Source: Delphinapterus leucas | Taxonomy: Eukaryota > Chordata > Mammalia > Artiodactyla > Monodontidae | DNA: 64,000 nt | Assembly: GCF_002288925.2 (NCBI RefSeq) | Contig: NW_022097993.1 | Location: 11,429,443-11,493,442, forward strand | Reading direction: 5' to 3' | Part shown: piece by piece, positions 1 through 12,633 of the stretch | How positions within the stretch are numbered: position 1 is the stretch's first letter | Layout: every line of letters begins with the position of its first letter | Notes under the pieces: generated by a model | What the model was told of the DNA's origin: nothing | The model's database searches: none | Seen by the model: the letters and a program-made list of their open reading frames with translations, nothing else | Made by a program: the position numbers and the translations under genes

Positions 1-632
1 GTGTCTTGTGGAGGAAATGGTGGCCTCCAGGAGGGCTCATGCCAATGAGTGCTCCCCAGAATTACCACCACCAGTGTCTTTGTCCCCACAGTGAGCCACA
101 GCTCCCCCCCGCCTCTGCAGGAGACCCTCCAATACTAAGTCTGGCCTGGTCTCTTATGAGGTCACTGCTTTTTTCCCTGGGTCCTGGTACACACAGGACC
201 TTGTGTGCACCCTCCAAGAGTAGAGTTTCTGTTTCCCCCATCCTGTGGAATTCCTGCAATCAAACCCAGCTGGCCTTCAGAGCCAGATTCTCTGGGGGCT
301 CCTCCTCCCATTGCTAGACTCCCAGGCTGGGAAGCCTGACGTGGGACTCAGAACTTTCACTCCTGTGGGAGAACTTCTGTGGTATAATTATTTTCCAGTT
401 TGTGGGTTGTCCACTGGCGGGTATGGGATTTGATTTTATCATGGGGTGTGCCCCTCGTACTGTCTCACTGTGGCTTCTTCTTTGTCTTTGGATGTAGGGT
501 ATGTTTTTTGGTTGGTTCCAGTGTGGGGGTTTTTTGTCGATGGCTGTTCAGAGGTTAGTTGTGATTTGGGTGTTTTTGTAAGAAGGGGTGAGCTCATATC
601 CTTCTACTCTGCCATCTTGCTAGCCAATCCCA
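1..632 (-). mobile_element. L1 5' UTR, minus strand, cut by window edge
   Basis: The segment is moderately GC-rich and on the minus strand begins near 632 with the L1-type start CAAGATGGCAGAGTAGAAGG, then runs leftwards through 5' UTR sequence. The same start motif in other forms opens the L1 copies at 22.6 and 58.7 kb. The body lies left of position 1, so only the promoter end is visible. Open frames of 62 to 103 codons here are by-products of the UTR and not genes. Confidence 0.7.
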
Positions 633-3600
633 AGACAGTTTTTTATGAAACATTAGGCATGTCCTTTTTTGCCCCTTTTTCTTTGTGCTTCATCTAGTTT
701 CATTTGCTCTTAAGGTGTAGCCTAGAGGCCTTGCACCTGGTGCTTCAGACCAGAGTTCCTAGTGCAAAATGGTGGTGCCTGGCACCTCAGCTCAGCCTAA
801 AGGAATAGTTCTAGCATCTGTTTCAACATAAAACACACACACTCTCTCTCTGTCTCCAGGTCGCTGTCTCTCTCACTCTCATGGTGAGGTCACTATTATC
901 AAAGTTTTCATCATGTCTTCATTTCTGCTCGAAAGCCCTTGAGGATTCTGCACTGGTGATGAGTATGGTCTTTTATTTCACCTCTGGTGCAGGTGCTGTT
1001 GGTGCCAGGCTTGATGTCCAGCTGCCATGGGTGTCAGCTGCTAATGGCTTCTGCCTGTGCCTTTCCTAGAGGTTTGCTTCACTCTATAGGAGCTGACTTG
1101 CCTGGAGATACCTGAGAAGTTACTGCACATTTCCCCACCTTGTGTGGTTGGTGGGTATTAAAATGTGGCCCCTAACCCCAGCATAGGACAGATTCTGTGG
1201 CACTCCAGAGTGCCTCGTGAGATAATGCTGAGACTAGACTTGTGAAACCACATTTTTGCCTGCACTCTTCCTTTTTCCTGCTTTCCTCACTCTCTTAGAG
1301 ATTTCTTCTGAAAATCACGTGCACAGGAATCCCATCTTAGATGCTGCTTTTGGGGAGACCTGATCTAAGCCACCTTCCATGGTACCTCAACACAAAATAG
1401 GCACTCAGACATTTCTTGAATAAATAAATAGACTCTCAGATCTCTCAGGTTTTTGTTCAAATGTAGTTGCTTCCCTCAATATAGGTCTTTCCCCTTATTT
1501 TCATCTTTTTCCTACTTTTTATTAATTATCTCTTGTCTTCTCCTCTTAGTGTACAGATTTTGGTTTGATTGGATTTATAAGACCCTCAAATTCTTCTGAA
1601 GATAAACTATGAACACAATTGAATAAGTGCACAATTGAAATGTTTAATTTAAATTTAAACACAATTTAAATGTATGTTATTGAAATGTTTCTGCAAAAAA
1701 TTTGGAACATTGTAGAAACACATGGCCAATGGAGAGTTGAAGTAACAGCCTTCAGTATGGCAGAAAAGTGTAAATGTTTTCTTCAACGGTATTTAGCTCT
1801 TTTCATTATATTTCTAGGGTTAATTTTATTAAGACGTTATTACTATTGAATAAAAATATATTATCATTATTATTGAATGTGTATAAATTATATGTGTTTA
1901 CAATATCAAATTGTATGTCCAATCAAGGCACTAAATATATTTTTAGATATTCTTTTTCATTATCTCATAGACACACTGTAAACATCTCTGATGATACAAA
2001 TACAAATAACAATCCTTGTTCAAGGTGTGCACTGTTTAGTGATTTTAGAACCACAAGTCACAAAGAACACAGTATAGTGGTCCCAGCATATGTTGTATGT
2101 AGTTATGAATTTGAAAAGCACAATGATAACACCTACATAGATATACACACATACATGTATGTATATGTTTGTGCTGAACATATTAAAAGTGTCAAATGTA
2201 TCTATAACAATTCATGAAAAAATCCAGTCAAAAGTTTACTGCTTTTAAAGGAAAATGAGGAAAAGTAGGGTCTAAGCTATTTCTGCAGAGTTCAAGAACT
2301 ACTCTGAATACAACTGTTTCAAGAAATTTAGAAATGAGTACTGTGTAGTCTACTTATATCCCATAAAAGAGAAATTTCCAACTTTTCTTAGGACTGTTAC
2401 ACCACATTTATTTTGCTATATCTCTGCTCTCCCCTGAGAATTGAAATATAACATATTGAAAAAAACTAAAGTGCCATAAAGTTAAACTTACTTTGAGAAT
2501 TCTGTACTATCATCTAAGGTAACTGAAAATACTATGGAATTTTACAAAGATGAGGTCTTGTATTATTTATTAGGAATTTAATTTGCTGACTTTCAAGTCA
2601 TTAGGCCATAAAAATGTTTCATGTTGCAAATGTTTTGCATTTTTGAAAACATGTAAGTTTGTATTTCCCAAACTGATTAATAACTTGTGATTAATTCTTG
2701 GTTTTGGACGCCACCCACATAGATATTCACTGTGTCTCAAATGGATAATTTACTGTGTACTTGACACTTCCAATGGTAAACGTACCAAATAGCTGCTAAG
2801 GGGTTCAGTGTGATCTTCTGAAGAAAGGTACTGATGCGGGAGCATTAGCATGTCGCCACCCTGGCAGAAAGTGCCTCCCCCTTTTCCATTCTCTTTGAGT
2901 GTTTCTGTGGCTGAGCAGGTAATACTTATAAGACTCTTTCAGAGAACACTGGTTGCCAGGGTCTATTCAAAGTGCCTCTGGCTTAATCCCATAATATAAC
3001 TGAGAGCTAAACTGTGATGAAACAGTTTAGAATCTTGAGTGATTTGCCTGCAGTCACAAATGTATCTGGAAAAGAGCAGCTCGGACTTCACTGACCAGGC
3101 AGTGCAGGTTCCCCATTCCTGCTGCAAGGTAAGCAGGACTCAGGGGCAGAATGTGCAGGTTTTACAACGTGTGGAGACCACGAAAGGACCAACTATACCT
3201 ATCTACATTTGTCCCTCATTACGTGTGGCCTTAATTAGAGAAATAAAGTGGCTTTGGTTAAATTCTCAACATGCAAATCTGGATTTTGGCATGAAGCCAC
3301 CAAACAGACAGTGGGCGCTTCTTACACAGAACAGTTAAAGAGGATAATAGCCGTCCAGACTTGGAGAACTGCTAAATATTTCTGACCCTCAGTTTCCTTA
3401 ATTGGTGGACTGGAATGACACAACAGCCTCCTTTCAGCTCTAAAATGTGACAGTTTGATGTCCCTGAAATGGGCCCGCCCCCCAGACCCATTCATCTGAA
3501 GTGGCTCCCAGTCTCTCTGGGACTCAGTTTCTGAGTGCCTCCAGTTTGGAGAAGTCCCCATGAGATGGTGATCTTCTTCTACAGTAGAGACCAGCTCTTG

Positions 3601-3736
3601 GGTGTAATCGCATAAATAAATAAGACTTTTACAGCAGGATTCTATTTGGAATATATAAAACATTTCCTCTTTACTAATCCAAATAACAGAGACAGCTTAT
3701 ATAAAGCCATGTTGCTACAATACAAATAGTGTCATT
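633..3736. other. Unique intron sequence with small fossils
   Basis: No gene is seen. A mixed AC/TC simple repeat lies at about 831-885. An AT-rich block at 1600-2200 contains a chance 147-codon open frame of low-complexity composition. Short MIR-like or L2-like scraps may lie near 1385-1430, 3000-3080 and 3380-3430 (a CTCAGTTTCC-type core), too degraded to call separately. Confidence 0.5.
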
Positions 3737-3750
3737 TGACCCTTCATTTA

Positions 3751-3966
3751 TTTTATTTTATTTTTTTATTATTATTACTTTTTTTGTTTGCGGTAGGCGG
3801 GCCTCTCACTGCTGTGGCCTCTCCCGTTGCGGAGCGCAGGCTCAGCGGCCATGGCTCACAGGCCCAGCCGCTCCGCGGCATGTGGGATCTTCCCGGCCTG
3901 GGGCACGAGCCCGTGTCCCCTGCATCGGCAGGCGGACTCCCAACCACTGCGCCATCAGGGAAGCCC
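3751..3966 (-). mobile_element. CHR-type SINE with 14-bp target-site duplication
   Basis: A tRNA-derived SINE in minus orientation: the tRNA-like head (reverse of GGCTTCCCTGATGGCGCAG) is at the right end near 3966, and the tail is an interrupted T-rich run at the left. Flanking copies of TGACCCTTCATTTA at 3737-3750 and 3967-3980 are an exact target-site duplication. The internal A box (around the GCGCAGTGG motif) and B box mark a pol III promoter. This family is a hallmark of cetacean genomes. The A-tail is broken up by T residues, so it is not among the youngest copies. Confidence 0.9.
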
Positions 3967-3980
3967 TGACCCTTCATTTA

Positions 3981-5111
3981 AATGAATAAGAACCTCAGCT
4001 CGTTGTGGCTTAATGATCTATGCATGTATTACTGTAACAAAACCACTGGTTACAAGCTCGTTCTTGCTGCAGGCTCCCCAGGGCACTCTGTCTGCTGCTT
4101 CAAGGGCACAGCAGAGACTCCCTACATAGAGTGAAGTTCACCACAGGTTCACTGTCATTAACCAGCTGTGATATTTAACTTTAAGGGGTGGCCCGGTCTC
4201 ACTAAGACAGGGTTACATCTCTACTGTGTCTCTTTTTTACCTGATTCTAATTAGACTGAACTACAAGTTGTCTCCCAACAGCTTGTTCCACTGATTTATC
4301 TTTCCTACCAGTCCTAGTGTGAGGCAGAAGTGGGGGATTCTTTTCCTGGCCACACAACTACTCCCTTGGAGACGTCTGTTTGACATTAATATACATTAGC
4401 CTCTTTTCCTTCTTCCTGCCTGCTCCACTGCTGCAGCAACTCTATCTGAGGCAGTTTTGGAGACACCCAGCTAGAGTGGGCAGGAGTACCTGGGGGGCAG
4501 GATACTAGGAGAAAACGGTGAAGCACAAATTTTCAGAAAAAACAGGCCAATGTCATTCCTTAAAATCTTTTTCAAAGTTCTCTGAAATTCTGATGTTATA
4601 TCTTGAAGAACATCTAACGGACAAGAACTCCAAAACGTTATTAAGAAATCTCCCAAATGTTGTCACACCTTATTACATGAAGGAGTTGATGGTGAAGTCA
4701 CTTGCTTAATAAGAAATCACATGCTGTTCGGGGCTTCATCAGTTACGACAAGCACAAGAAGCTAATATGCAAAGTACTGAATGATATACTATTGCTCCGA
4801 GAAATGCATCACATGACAAAGGGACGAAGACTATGCAATTTCTACATTCTATGCTGATTCCTCACTGAATCTCTGAGATAGGGACTAATGTGATGGAAGA
4901 CTTTATATTTACTTATTTATACACATGTGCAACATATAGCACCCAGAGCACATTAAAAAAAAGAACTGAATAACGTCAGATGACAAATGCGCATCATTCA
5001 AATATGTGATATATAATATCACAGATACTTAACAATGTTTGAAAGCTTTATATTCCTAGTAGAAATGGTACCTCATATGACAAGAGTAAGAATGCAAAAT
5101 AAACTGTCACT
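3981..5111. other. Unique intron sequence, no gene seen
   Basis: AT-rich unique DNA between the SINE and the L1 at 5.1 kb. Open frames of about 60 codons near 4471-4709 overlap on both strands and look like chance. I see no repeat family I can name. Confidence 0.5.
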
Positions 5112-6247
5112 GGGGAGGAGATCACAATGGCAGAGGAGGAAGACATGGAACTCACTTCCCCTGACAGACACATCAAAAATACATCTACATGTGGAATAAT
5201 TCTCACTGAAAATGAACTGGAAACTGGCAGAAAGACTCCCGTGCAACCAAGGCTGTGAGAAAGAGCCACACAGAATTGGTTAGGAATGGAAGAGAAGTGA
5301 TCAGGTTGGGATCCGTGCCCGGAGGGCTGACACAGATGGAGACCCTCCACTGGGGAGTGAGTGGTGAGAAGTGTAGACCGACTGTCCCAGTCCTGGTGTC
5401 CCACGAAGGGGAGACAAGTCCCCTTGGCTGGCTGGAGGGCCAGTGGGACTGACAGGAGGGCAGTGGGAAGCCTGGACTCTGCTCAGGAGGAGTGCGTACA
5501 TGCTTGCTTGCCCCCGAAGCAGGGTGCAGAGGGTGAATTGCATGGGTGGCTGCCCAGTTTCCTATGACTGCCCCAGCTTGCACGCCCAGACGGAGCCAAG
5601 TGAAAGCTCCAGCCACACGTGCTTCATGACACAGATCCACACCAGTGTGAGGGCTTGGCTGTGAGGCACAGAAGTGGCTCAGACCCGAAGCGACCTCTGA
5701 GCGGGACAGAGGTCACCATCATCAGCACCTGCACCAGCAGGGCATCAGGAGTAGTCTGGGTCTCTGAGCACAGGGGCCTCACCACGGACCCCACCGCGAC
5801 CCATGCTGAGTGCCCACCCCAGGTGCTCTTGCTGCAGCACAACAGCTCCCCTCTGGGGTGGGGATGCCAGTGCTGGGGCGGGAGAGCACATGCTTGAAGA
5901 GAACAGAGCCAACTCACACCCAAACCTCAGGGCTTCTGCTCCAGCAACTTGAGACCAGACCCACCCCTGTGGGGCAGTGATGGCCACTGAGCAGAGTGGA
6001 AGCACAGGCTCAAACCTGGTTCTGGCTCCAGCCCCTCCAGCTCTAGTGCCTCCTCCTACCAGTCTGATGGCTGTCAGCACGCCCTCAGGAAAGATGTGAC
6101 TTCTGTTCACATCAATCCAGCAATCTTTCCAAAGCCACAAAGTACATGCAGGCTGTATAGGGACACTCCCACGTAAGGGCATCCCTTCAAGACCACCATA
6201 GGTAACTGTTTCATCTAATTTCATAGAGACAGACAAAGTTAAGCAAA

Positions 6248-7127
6248 ATGAGAAGACAGAGGAATTTGTCTCAATTGAACGAGGAAGAGAAGACCCCTTA
6301 AAAAAAGAAATAATGAAACAGAAATAAAATACTTACCAGATAAAGAATTCAAAGAATTAGTAGTAAAAATGCTAACTGAATTAGAGAAAATAAGGGGTGA
6401 ACACAGTTAAAATTTTAACAAGGAACTAGAAAATATAATAAAGAATCAGACAGAAGCAAATCATTCAATAACTGAAATGAAAAACACACTAGAAGGAATG
6501 AATAGCAGATTAGGTGATATGGAAGAGCACGTAAGTGATCTAGAAGACAGAATAACGAGCACCACCCAAATGGAAGAGCAAAAAGAAACAAGAATTTTAA
6601 AAAGAACAGTTTAAGAGAGCTATGGGACAATACCAAGCATACTAATATTCACATTATAGGGGTCCCAGAAGAAGAGAGAGAGAAAAGGGGGTCAAAAATA
6701 TATTTGCTGACATAATAGCTGAAAACTTCCCAAAGCTGGAGAAGGAAAGAGATTCTTAGGCACAGGAAGCACAGAGAGGCCCTAACAAGATGGATCCAGA
6801 GACCCACACCAAGCCATATAATTAAAATGGCAAAAGTTAAAGATAAAGAGAATTTTAAAGGCAACAAGGAAGAAACAAAGAGTCACAGGGAACAGCCATA
6901 AGGCTATCAGTTGATTTTTCTGCAGAAACTTTTCAGACAAGAAGGGAGTTTCATGATATATTTAAAGTTCTGAAACAGAAAAACCTACAATCTAGGATAC
7001 CCTACCCAGCAAGGTTATTATTCAGAATTAAATGAGAGATAAAGAACTTCTCAGACGAGTGAAAAAACTAAAACAGTTCATCAATACTAAACTGACCCTA
7101 CAAGAAATGCTAAAGGGTCTGTTCTAA
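6248..7127 (+). pseudogene. L1 ORF1 (RNA-binding protein) pseudogene
   Basis: The start encodes MRRQRNLSQLNEE, matching the beginning of cetartiodactyl L1 ORF1, but a TAA follows within the first 20 codons. Coiled-coil-like and RNA-recognition regions can be followed in shifting frames to a final QEMLKGLF stop at 7125-7127. The span is not a multiple of three, so at least one net frameshift is present. ORF1p normally trimerises and coats L1 RNA. Confidence 0.7.
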
Positions 7128-7472
7128 GTGGAAAAGAAAAGACTACAACAAAAAGTGAGAATTTAGAAGTAAGGAAAGATCTCACTAGTAAAGGCAAATA
7201 TATGGTAAAGGCTATGGATCAACCACTTAAATAAACAAGTATGAAGACTAAAAAACAAAAATTGTAAAATCAACTGTAGCTAACACACAGTGAAGGGATA
7301 GACACTAAGATGTAAAATATGACATAAAAAACACAAAACATGGGAAAGAGGAGTAAAAAATGTCATTAGAATGTGTTTAAACTTAAATGTGTATCAATTT
7401 AAAATAAGTAGATTCAGTTATAGGTCAACATATGTGAACCACATGGTGACCACAAATCAAGAACCTACAACA

Positions 7473-7731
7473 TATAATTTCAAGATATTCTATGGAATTA
7501 TATAGTAGAGGCAATATTTAAGAATACTTGAAATAGTAATTAGGGTAATTTTTGTAAAATGAACCTTTAGCAGTTTATTGTACAACTATATGCATGCAAA
7601 CTGTCAGAATCAGAAGTGTGTCTACAGTCTTATCATTAAATTTTTTTCATGCCTCCAAAAGTCCATTTTGCAAGCATAAATAATGTTGATATATAAATTA
7701 ATAAAGGAAAAAGCTTATAATTAAAAAAAAA
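7473..7731 (+). pseudogene. Retroposed 3'-UTR-like fragment inside L1
   Basis: A 259-bp AT-rich insert sits between exact 14-bp copies of AAGAACCTACAACA at 7459-7472 and 7732-7745. Its 3' end has AATAAA at 7700-7705 and, after a normal cleavage distance, a run of A from about 7722. This is the complete signature of an L1-mobilised polyadenylated RNA copy. The body does not resemble L1 or the CHR SINE, so the source is probably the 3' end of a host mRNA or non-coding RNA that I cannot identify. No coding frame is evident. Confidence 0.7.
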
Positions 7732-7745
7732 AAGAACCTACAACA

Positions 7746-8185
7746 GACCCATGCCCTGAGCCCTGCAGCCTGCAGCCTGTATCCTGTGCCAGGCCCAAGC
7801 CCCCCACCTGCCACCATCTCTTTGTACCCACCGCAGCTCTGGGGAGGCAAACCCCAGATTCCCAGAGCACCTGCCGTCCCACCCTCATATCCTAACAAAG
7901 ACCGGGATGGGGAGGAAGGTGCAAGGGAAACCCTCATCATCTCTACCCTGGGTGAGAAATCCTTTGAAACCAGCTAGGAAGAGCTGCCCACAGCTAAGTT
8001 AAGTTAAGGGAGCATCCTCTCTGCCCTCCTTGACCTCCAGCCCTCCAGGGAAGACCCAGGGTGAGGAATCCCTGGGAAAAACACTGAAAGGCGTTGCCTA
8101 CAGCAACTGAACTTTGGGAAGGACCATCTCTACTCTCCCTTTTCCTCCAGGGAAAGACTGAGGGTTAAAAATCCCATGAAACAAA
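7746..8185 (+). repeat. GC-rich block of three degenerate ~105-bp units between L1 ORFs
   Basis: A block richer in G+C than the rest of the element separates ORF1 from ORF2. A motif of the form GGGTGAGAAATCCNNNGAAAC recurs at about 7950, 8059 and 8162, spacing 109 and 103 bp, each preceded by a pyrimidine-rich CTCTNCCCTCC...CTCCAGGGAAGAC segment in the last two units. The edges are uncertain. It may be an L1 subfamily-specific inter-ORF region or an older insertion. Confidence 0.45.
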
Positions 8186-8335
8186 CAAAGGGACCTACAA
8201 TAGATACACAAAAACTAGAAATAAAGGAACACAAGCATACCACTAAAGAAAATTATCAAACCACAAGAGAAAAAACTAAAAGAAGAAGAAAAGAACAGAG
8301 AGAACTACAAAAACAACAAGAAAACAAATAACAGA

Positions 8336-11300
8336 ATGGCAATAAGTACATACCTATCAATAGGCACTTTAAATATCAATGCACTAAATGATCCAGTAAA
8401 GTCATAGGGTGGCTGGTTAGATGAAAAATAAGACCCATCTATATGGTGCTTACAAGAGACTTACTTCAGAGCTAAGAACATACAGACTGAAAATTAGGGG
8501 ATGGAAAAAGATATTTCATGAAAACGGAAATGACAAGCAAGTGAGGATAGCAATACTCATATCAGATAAAATAGACTTTCGAGCGAAGTCTATAATAAAA
8601 GACAACAAGGATACTATATAATGATAAAGGGATCAATACAAGAAGAGGATATCACACTTGTTAATGTATAGGCAACCAACACAGGAGCACTTAAATATAT
8701 AGAGCAAATATTAACTGACATAAAGGGAGACATTGACAAAAATACAATAATAATAGAGGACTTTAATACCCTACTTATATCAATGGACAGATCATCCAAA
8801 TAGAAAGTCAATAAGGCAGCCATGGTCCACAACAGACCAAATGGATTTACAGATATATACAGAACATTCCATCCAAAAGCATTCTTCTCAAGTGCACATG
8901 AAACTTCTCTAGGATAGATCACATGCTAGGCTAGAAAACAAATCTAAATACATTTAAAGGACAGAAATTACAACAAGCATATTTTTGTGAACACAATTAT
9001 ATGAAATTAGAAATCAATTACAGGAAGAAAAATTGGAGAAACACAAACAAGTGGAGACTAAACAACATGCTACTAAGGAAAACCCGTGGGTCAATGAAGA
9101 AATCAAAAAGGAAATCAGAAAATACCTCAAGGCAAATGAAAATGGAAACACAACACTCCAAAATCTATGGGATGAAATACAGGCCTACTTCAAGAAATAA
9201 GAAAAGTCTCTAATCCACCATCTAAAGGAATTAGAAAAAGAAGAACAAACTTCTTCCCAAAGTCAGAAGAAGGATGGAAATAATAAAGATCAAACAGGAA
9301 ATAAATAAAATAGAGACCAACAATCAATAGAAAAGATCTAAGAGACCAAGAGCTGTTTCTCTTCTTTTAAAATAATCAAAATTAATAAAACTTTAACTAG
9401 GCTCATCAAAAAGAAAGAGAGAAGACTCAAATAAATGAAGTAAGAAATAAGAGAAATAACAACTGATATCATAGAGACACAAAAAATCTTGAGAATACTA
9501 CAAACAGTTATGTGCCAACAAATTGGACAACCTAGAAGAAATGGAAAAATTTCTAGAAACATACAACCTTCAAAGACTGAATAAGGAAGAAATAGACAAT
9601 GTGAACAGATTGATCACTAGTAGTGAGATTGAATTTGTAATAAAAAAATCTCCCAGCAAACAAAAGTCCAGGACTGGATGGCTTCACATGGGCATTCTAC
9701 CAAACATACAAAGAAGAGCTAATACCTATCTTTCTCCAACTCTTGCAAAAAACTGAAGAGGAGGGAACACTCCCAGATTCATTCTATGAGTCCACCATTA
9801 CTCTGATATCAAAACCAGACAAAGACACTACAAAAAAAGAAAATAACATGCTAATATCTCTGATGACTATAGATGCAAAAATCCTGAACAAAATATTAGC
9901 AAACCAATTCCACAATATATAAAAAGAATCACTATGAATACTATACACTATGCTCAAGTGTGATTTATTCCAAGGGAGCAAGGATAGTTCAATACCCACA
10001 AATCAATGTGATACACCATATTAACAAATTGAAGGATAAAACTCACACGTTGGTTTCAATAGATACAGAAAAAGATACCAAGAAATGGAAAGATATTCCA
10101 TGTTCTTTAACTGGAAGAATTAATATTGTTTAAATGTCCATACTACCCAAAACAATCTACAGATTTAATGTAATCCCTATCAAAATATCTGTGACATTTT
10201 TCACAGAACTAGAACAAATAATCCTAAAATGTATATGGACCCACAAAAGACCCCTAATTGACAAAGCAATTTTGAGGAAAAAGAACAAAGCTGGAGGTAC
10301 CACACTCCCTGATTTCACACCCTACTATAAAGCTACAGTCATCAAAACAGTATGGTACTGGCACAAAAACAAACACATAGAACAATGGAACAGAATAGAG
10401 AGCCCAGAAATAAACCCACGCACTTATGGTCAATTAATCAATGACAATGGAGGCAAGACTATGCAATGGATAAAAGACTGTCTTTCCAATAAGTGTTGCT
10501 GGGAAAACTGCACAGCTACATGTAAAAGAATGACATCAGAACATTTTCTCATACCATACACAAAATTAAGCTCAAAATGTATTAAAGACCTAAATGTAAG
10601 CCTGGAGAGCATAAAACTTCTGGAAGAGAACAGCAGAATACTCTTTTGACATAAATTATAGCAATATTTTTTGGACCTATCTCCTAAGGCAAAGGAAACA
10701 AAAGCAAAAATAAACAAATTGGACCTAATTAAACTTAAAAGCTTTTGCACATCAAATAAAACCATCGACAAAACAAAAAGACAACCTACTGAACGGGAGA
10801 AAATATTTGCAAATGATATGACTGATAAGGGGTTAATATCCAAAATATAAATACAGCTCATACAACTAAATATCAAAAAATCCAAACGACTCAATTAAAA
10901 AATGGGCAGAAGACCTGAATAGATATTTTTCTAAACAAAGCATATGGATGGCCAACAGGCACATGAAAAGATGCTCAACATTATAGTCATTGGAGAAATG
11001 CAAATCAAATAAATATCACCTCACACCTGTGAGAAGAGCTATCATCTAAAAGATCACAAATAATAAATGTTGGTGAGGATGTGGAGAAAAGGGAGCCCTT
11101 TTACACTGCTGGTGGGAATGTAAATTGGTGCAGTCACTGTGGAAAACAGTATGGAGGTTCCTCAAAACACCAAAAATAGAACTACCATATGATCCTACAA
11201 TTCCATCTGGGTATACATCCAAAGAAAATGAAAACACTAATTTGAAGAGATACATGCACCTCAATGTTCATAGCAGCATTATCTACAATAACCGAGATAT

Positions 11301-11507
11301 GGAAGCAACCTAGGTGTCCATCAAGAGATGAATAGATAAAGAAGGTGTGGTATATATATACACTGGAATTACCAAGGAATAAAAATGAATGAAATTCTGC
11401 CATTTGCAGCAACATAGATGGGCCTAGAGATTATTATGTTTAGTGAAATAAGTCGGACAGAGAAAGACAAATATTGTATGTTACCACTCATATGTGGAAT
11501 CTAAAAA
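8336..11507 (+). pseudogene. L1 ORF2 pseudogene lacking the RT core
   Basis: The start encodes MAISTYLSIGTLNINALND, an L1 ORF2 beginning, with an in-frame TAG about 23 codons in. The endonuclease is recognisable near 8750 (DFNTLL, with Gly before Asp replaced by Glu). The reverse-transcriptase palm is deleted at about 10070, so the YADD-type active site is absent. The longest remaining frame, 10134-10649, covers the part after the palm ([18 protein letters not shown]). The C-terminal zinc-knuckle-like region follows near 11060-11250 (CGEKG and HCWWECK-type motifs in other frames). Confidence 0.75.
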
Positions 11508-11806
11508 ATAAAACAAACGAATGAATATAACAAAACAGAAATAGACTCACAGGTATAGAGAACAAACTAGTGGTTACCAGTAGGGAGAGGGATGGGGGGA
11601 CCACAAGATTGGGGTAGGGGATTAAGGGATACAAACTATAATGTATAAAATAATAAGCAACAAGGATATGTTGTACAGCACAGGGGAATATAGCCATATT
11701 TTGTAATAACTTAAATGGAGTACAATCTATAAAAATATCAAATCACTATATCGCACACCTGAAACTGATATAATACTGTAAACCAACTCCACTTCAATAA
11801 AAAAAT

Positions 11807-12246
11807 ACACCAACATATGATTATATCATAGAAATTATACCACAGTATACTTTTCTCACTAAGTGGTTGATTTAACTCAGTGTTTTCTCAATTATGTAAT
11901 ATTGACCTTTTATAAGTGTTATTTTTAATAGTCTTATAGATAAACTGTGAATAACTAGATAATCCTAAATGATAAGTGAGGTTCTAGAAAGAAAGCCAAG
12001 TAAAGGCAAAGCTGGCAGCATCAGGTACTGAAATGATAGTAACAGTTCCCCAAAGTCAGGTATGGAGATTTGATGATTTCTGTCCTCTGAGTCTCATGTT
12101 GGTTTTGCACATTCACGAAAGGAGTTGGGGGAAAGCAGCATAGCTCTCTGGACCTGAACAGGGTACACACTTTCCCAGTTCCCCATCTAAATGGCAGATG
12201 CCGTCAAAGATGGATGGTATCTCTCCGAAACTCTCTAATCCTTAAG
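11807..12246. other. Unique intron sequence
   Basis: No gene and no repeat family recognised between the L1 end and the CHR SINE target site. Confidence 0.45.
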
Positions 12247-12260
12247 AAGAAATCCTCAGG

Positions 12261-12633
12261 GGCTTCCCTGGTGGCGCAGTGGTTGAGAGTCCGCCTGCCG
12301 ATGCGGGGGACGCGGGTTCGTGCCCCGGTGCGGAAAGATCCCGCATGCCGTGGAGCGGCTGGGCCCGTGAGCCATGGCCGCTGAGCCTGCGCGTCCGGAG
12401 CCTGTGCTCCGCAACGGGAGAGGCCACAACAGTGAGAGCCCCGCGTACGGCAAAAAAAAAAAAAAAAAAAAAANNNNNNNNNNNNNNNNNNNNNNNNNNN
12501 NNNNNNNNNNNNNNNNNNNNNNNNNNNNNNNNNNNNNNNNNNNNNNNNNNNNNNNNNNNNNNNNNNNNNNNNNGCAACGGGAGAGGCCACAACAGTGAGA
12601 GCCCCGCGTACGGCAAAAAAAAAAAAAAAAAAA
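12261..12633 (+). mobile_element. CHR-type SINE split by an assembly gap
   Basis: A plus-strand CHR SINE starts GGCTTCCCTGGTGGCGCAG just after 12260 and ends in poly(A). Exact copies of AAGAAATCCTCAGG flank it at 12247-12260 and 12634-12647. In the middle are 100 Ns (12474-12573), and the 62 bases after the gap repeat the 62 bases before it. The true element is therefore probably about 213 bp, with the gap being an unmerged overlap of two contig ends. Confidence 0.9.
12474..12573. other. Assembly gap, exactly 100 Ns
   Basis: A run of 100 N, a conventional placeholder length for a gap of unknown size. It lies in the SINE poly(A) tract, where assemblies commonly break. Positions 12411-12472 and 12574-12635 are identical, including the shared variant GAGAGCCCCGCGTACGGC. 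Confidence 0.97.

Larger units (their letters stand above)
5112..11806 (+). mobile_element. Old near full-length L1, plus strand, with internal insertion and RT deletion
   Basis: The element begins with an L1-style 5' UTR (CACAATGGCAGAGGAGGAAG) and ends with an AATAAA-type 3' end near 11790-11806. It keeps the order 5' UTR, ORF1 (6248-7127), an inter-ORF region, ORF2 (about 8336-11507) and 3' UTR. Both ORFs carry many stops and shifts. A retrocopied fragment sits at 7473-7731 and an unusual GC-rich block at 7746-8185. In ORF2 the reverse-transcriptase core is missing: at about 10070 the reading passes from the IDTEKD-like motif directly to the WKDIPCS region. It cannot be active. No clear target-site duplication was found. 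Confidence 0.85.

Noticed and set aside
1774..2217. 147-codon plus-strand open frame
   Set aside because: AT-rich, low-complexity composition, no domain, no splice or promoter context. It overlaps unique intron sequence and looks like chance.
3929..3966. tRNA gene at the SINE heads (also at 12261, 13861, 27732)
   Set aside because: The tRNA-like A and B boxes belong to CHR SINEs, shown by poly(A) tails and target-site duplications; no full cloverleaf is present.
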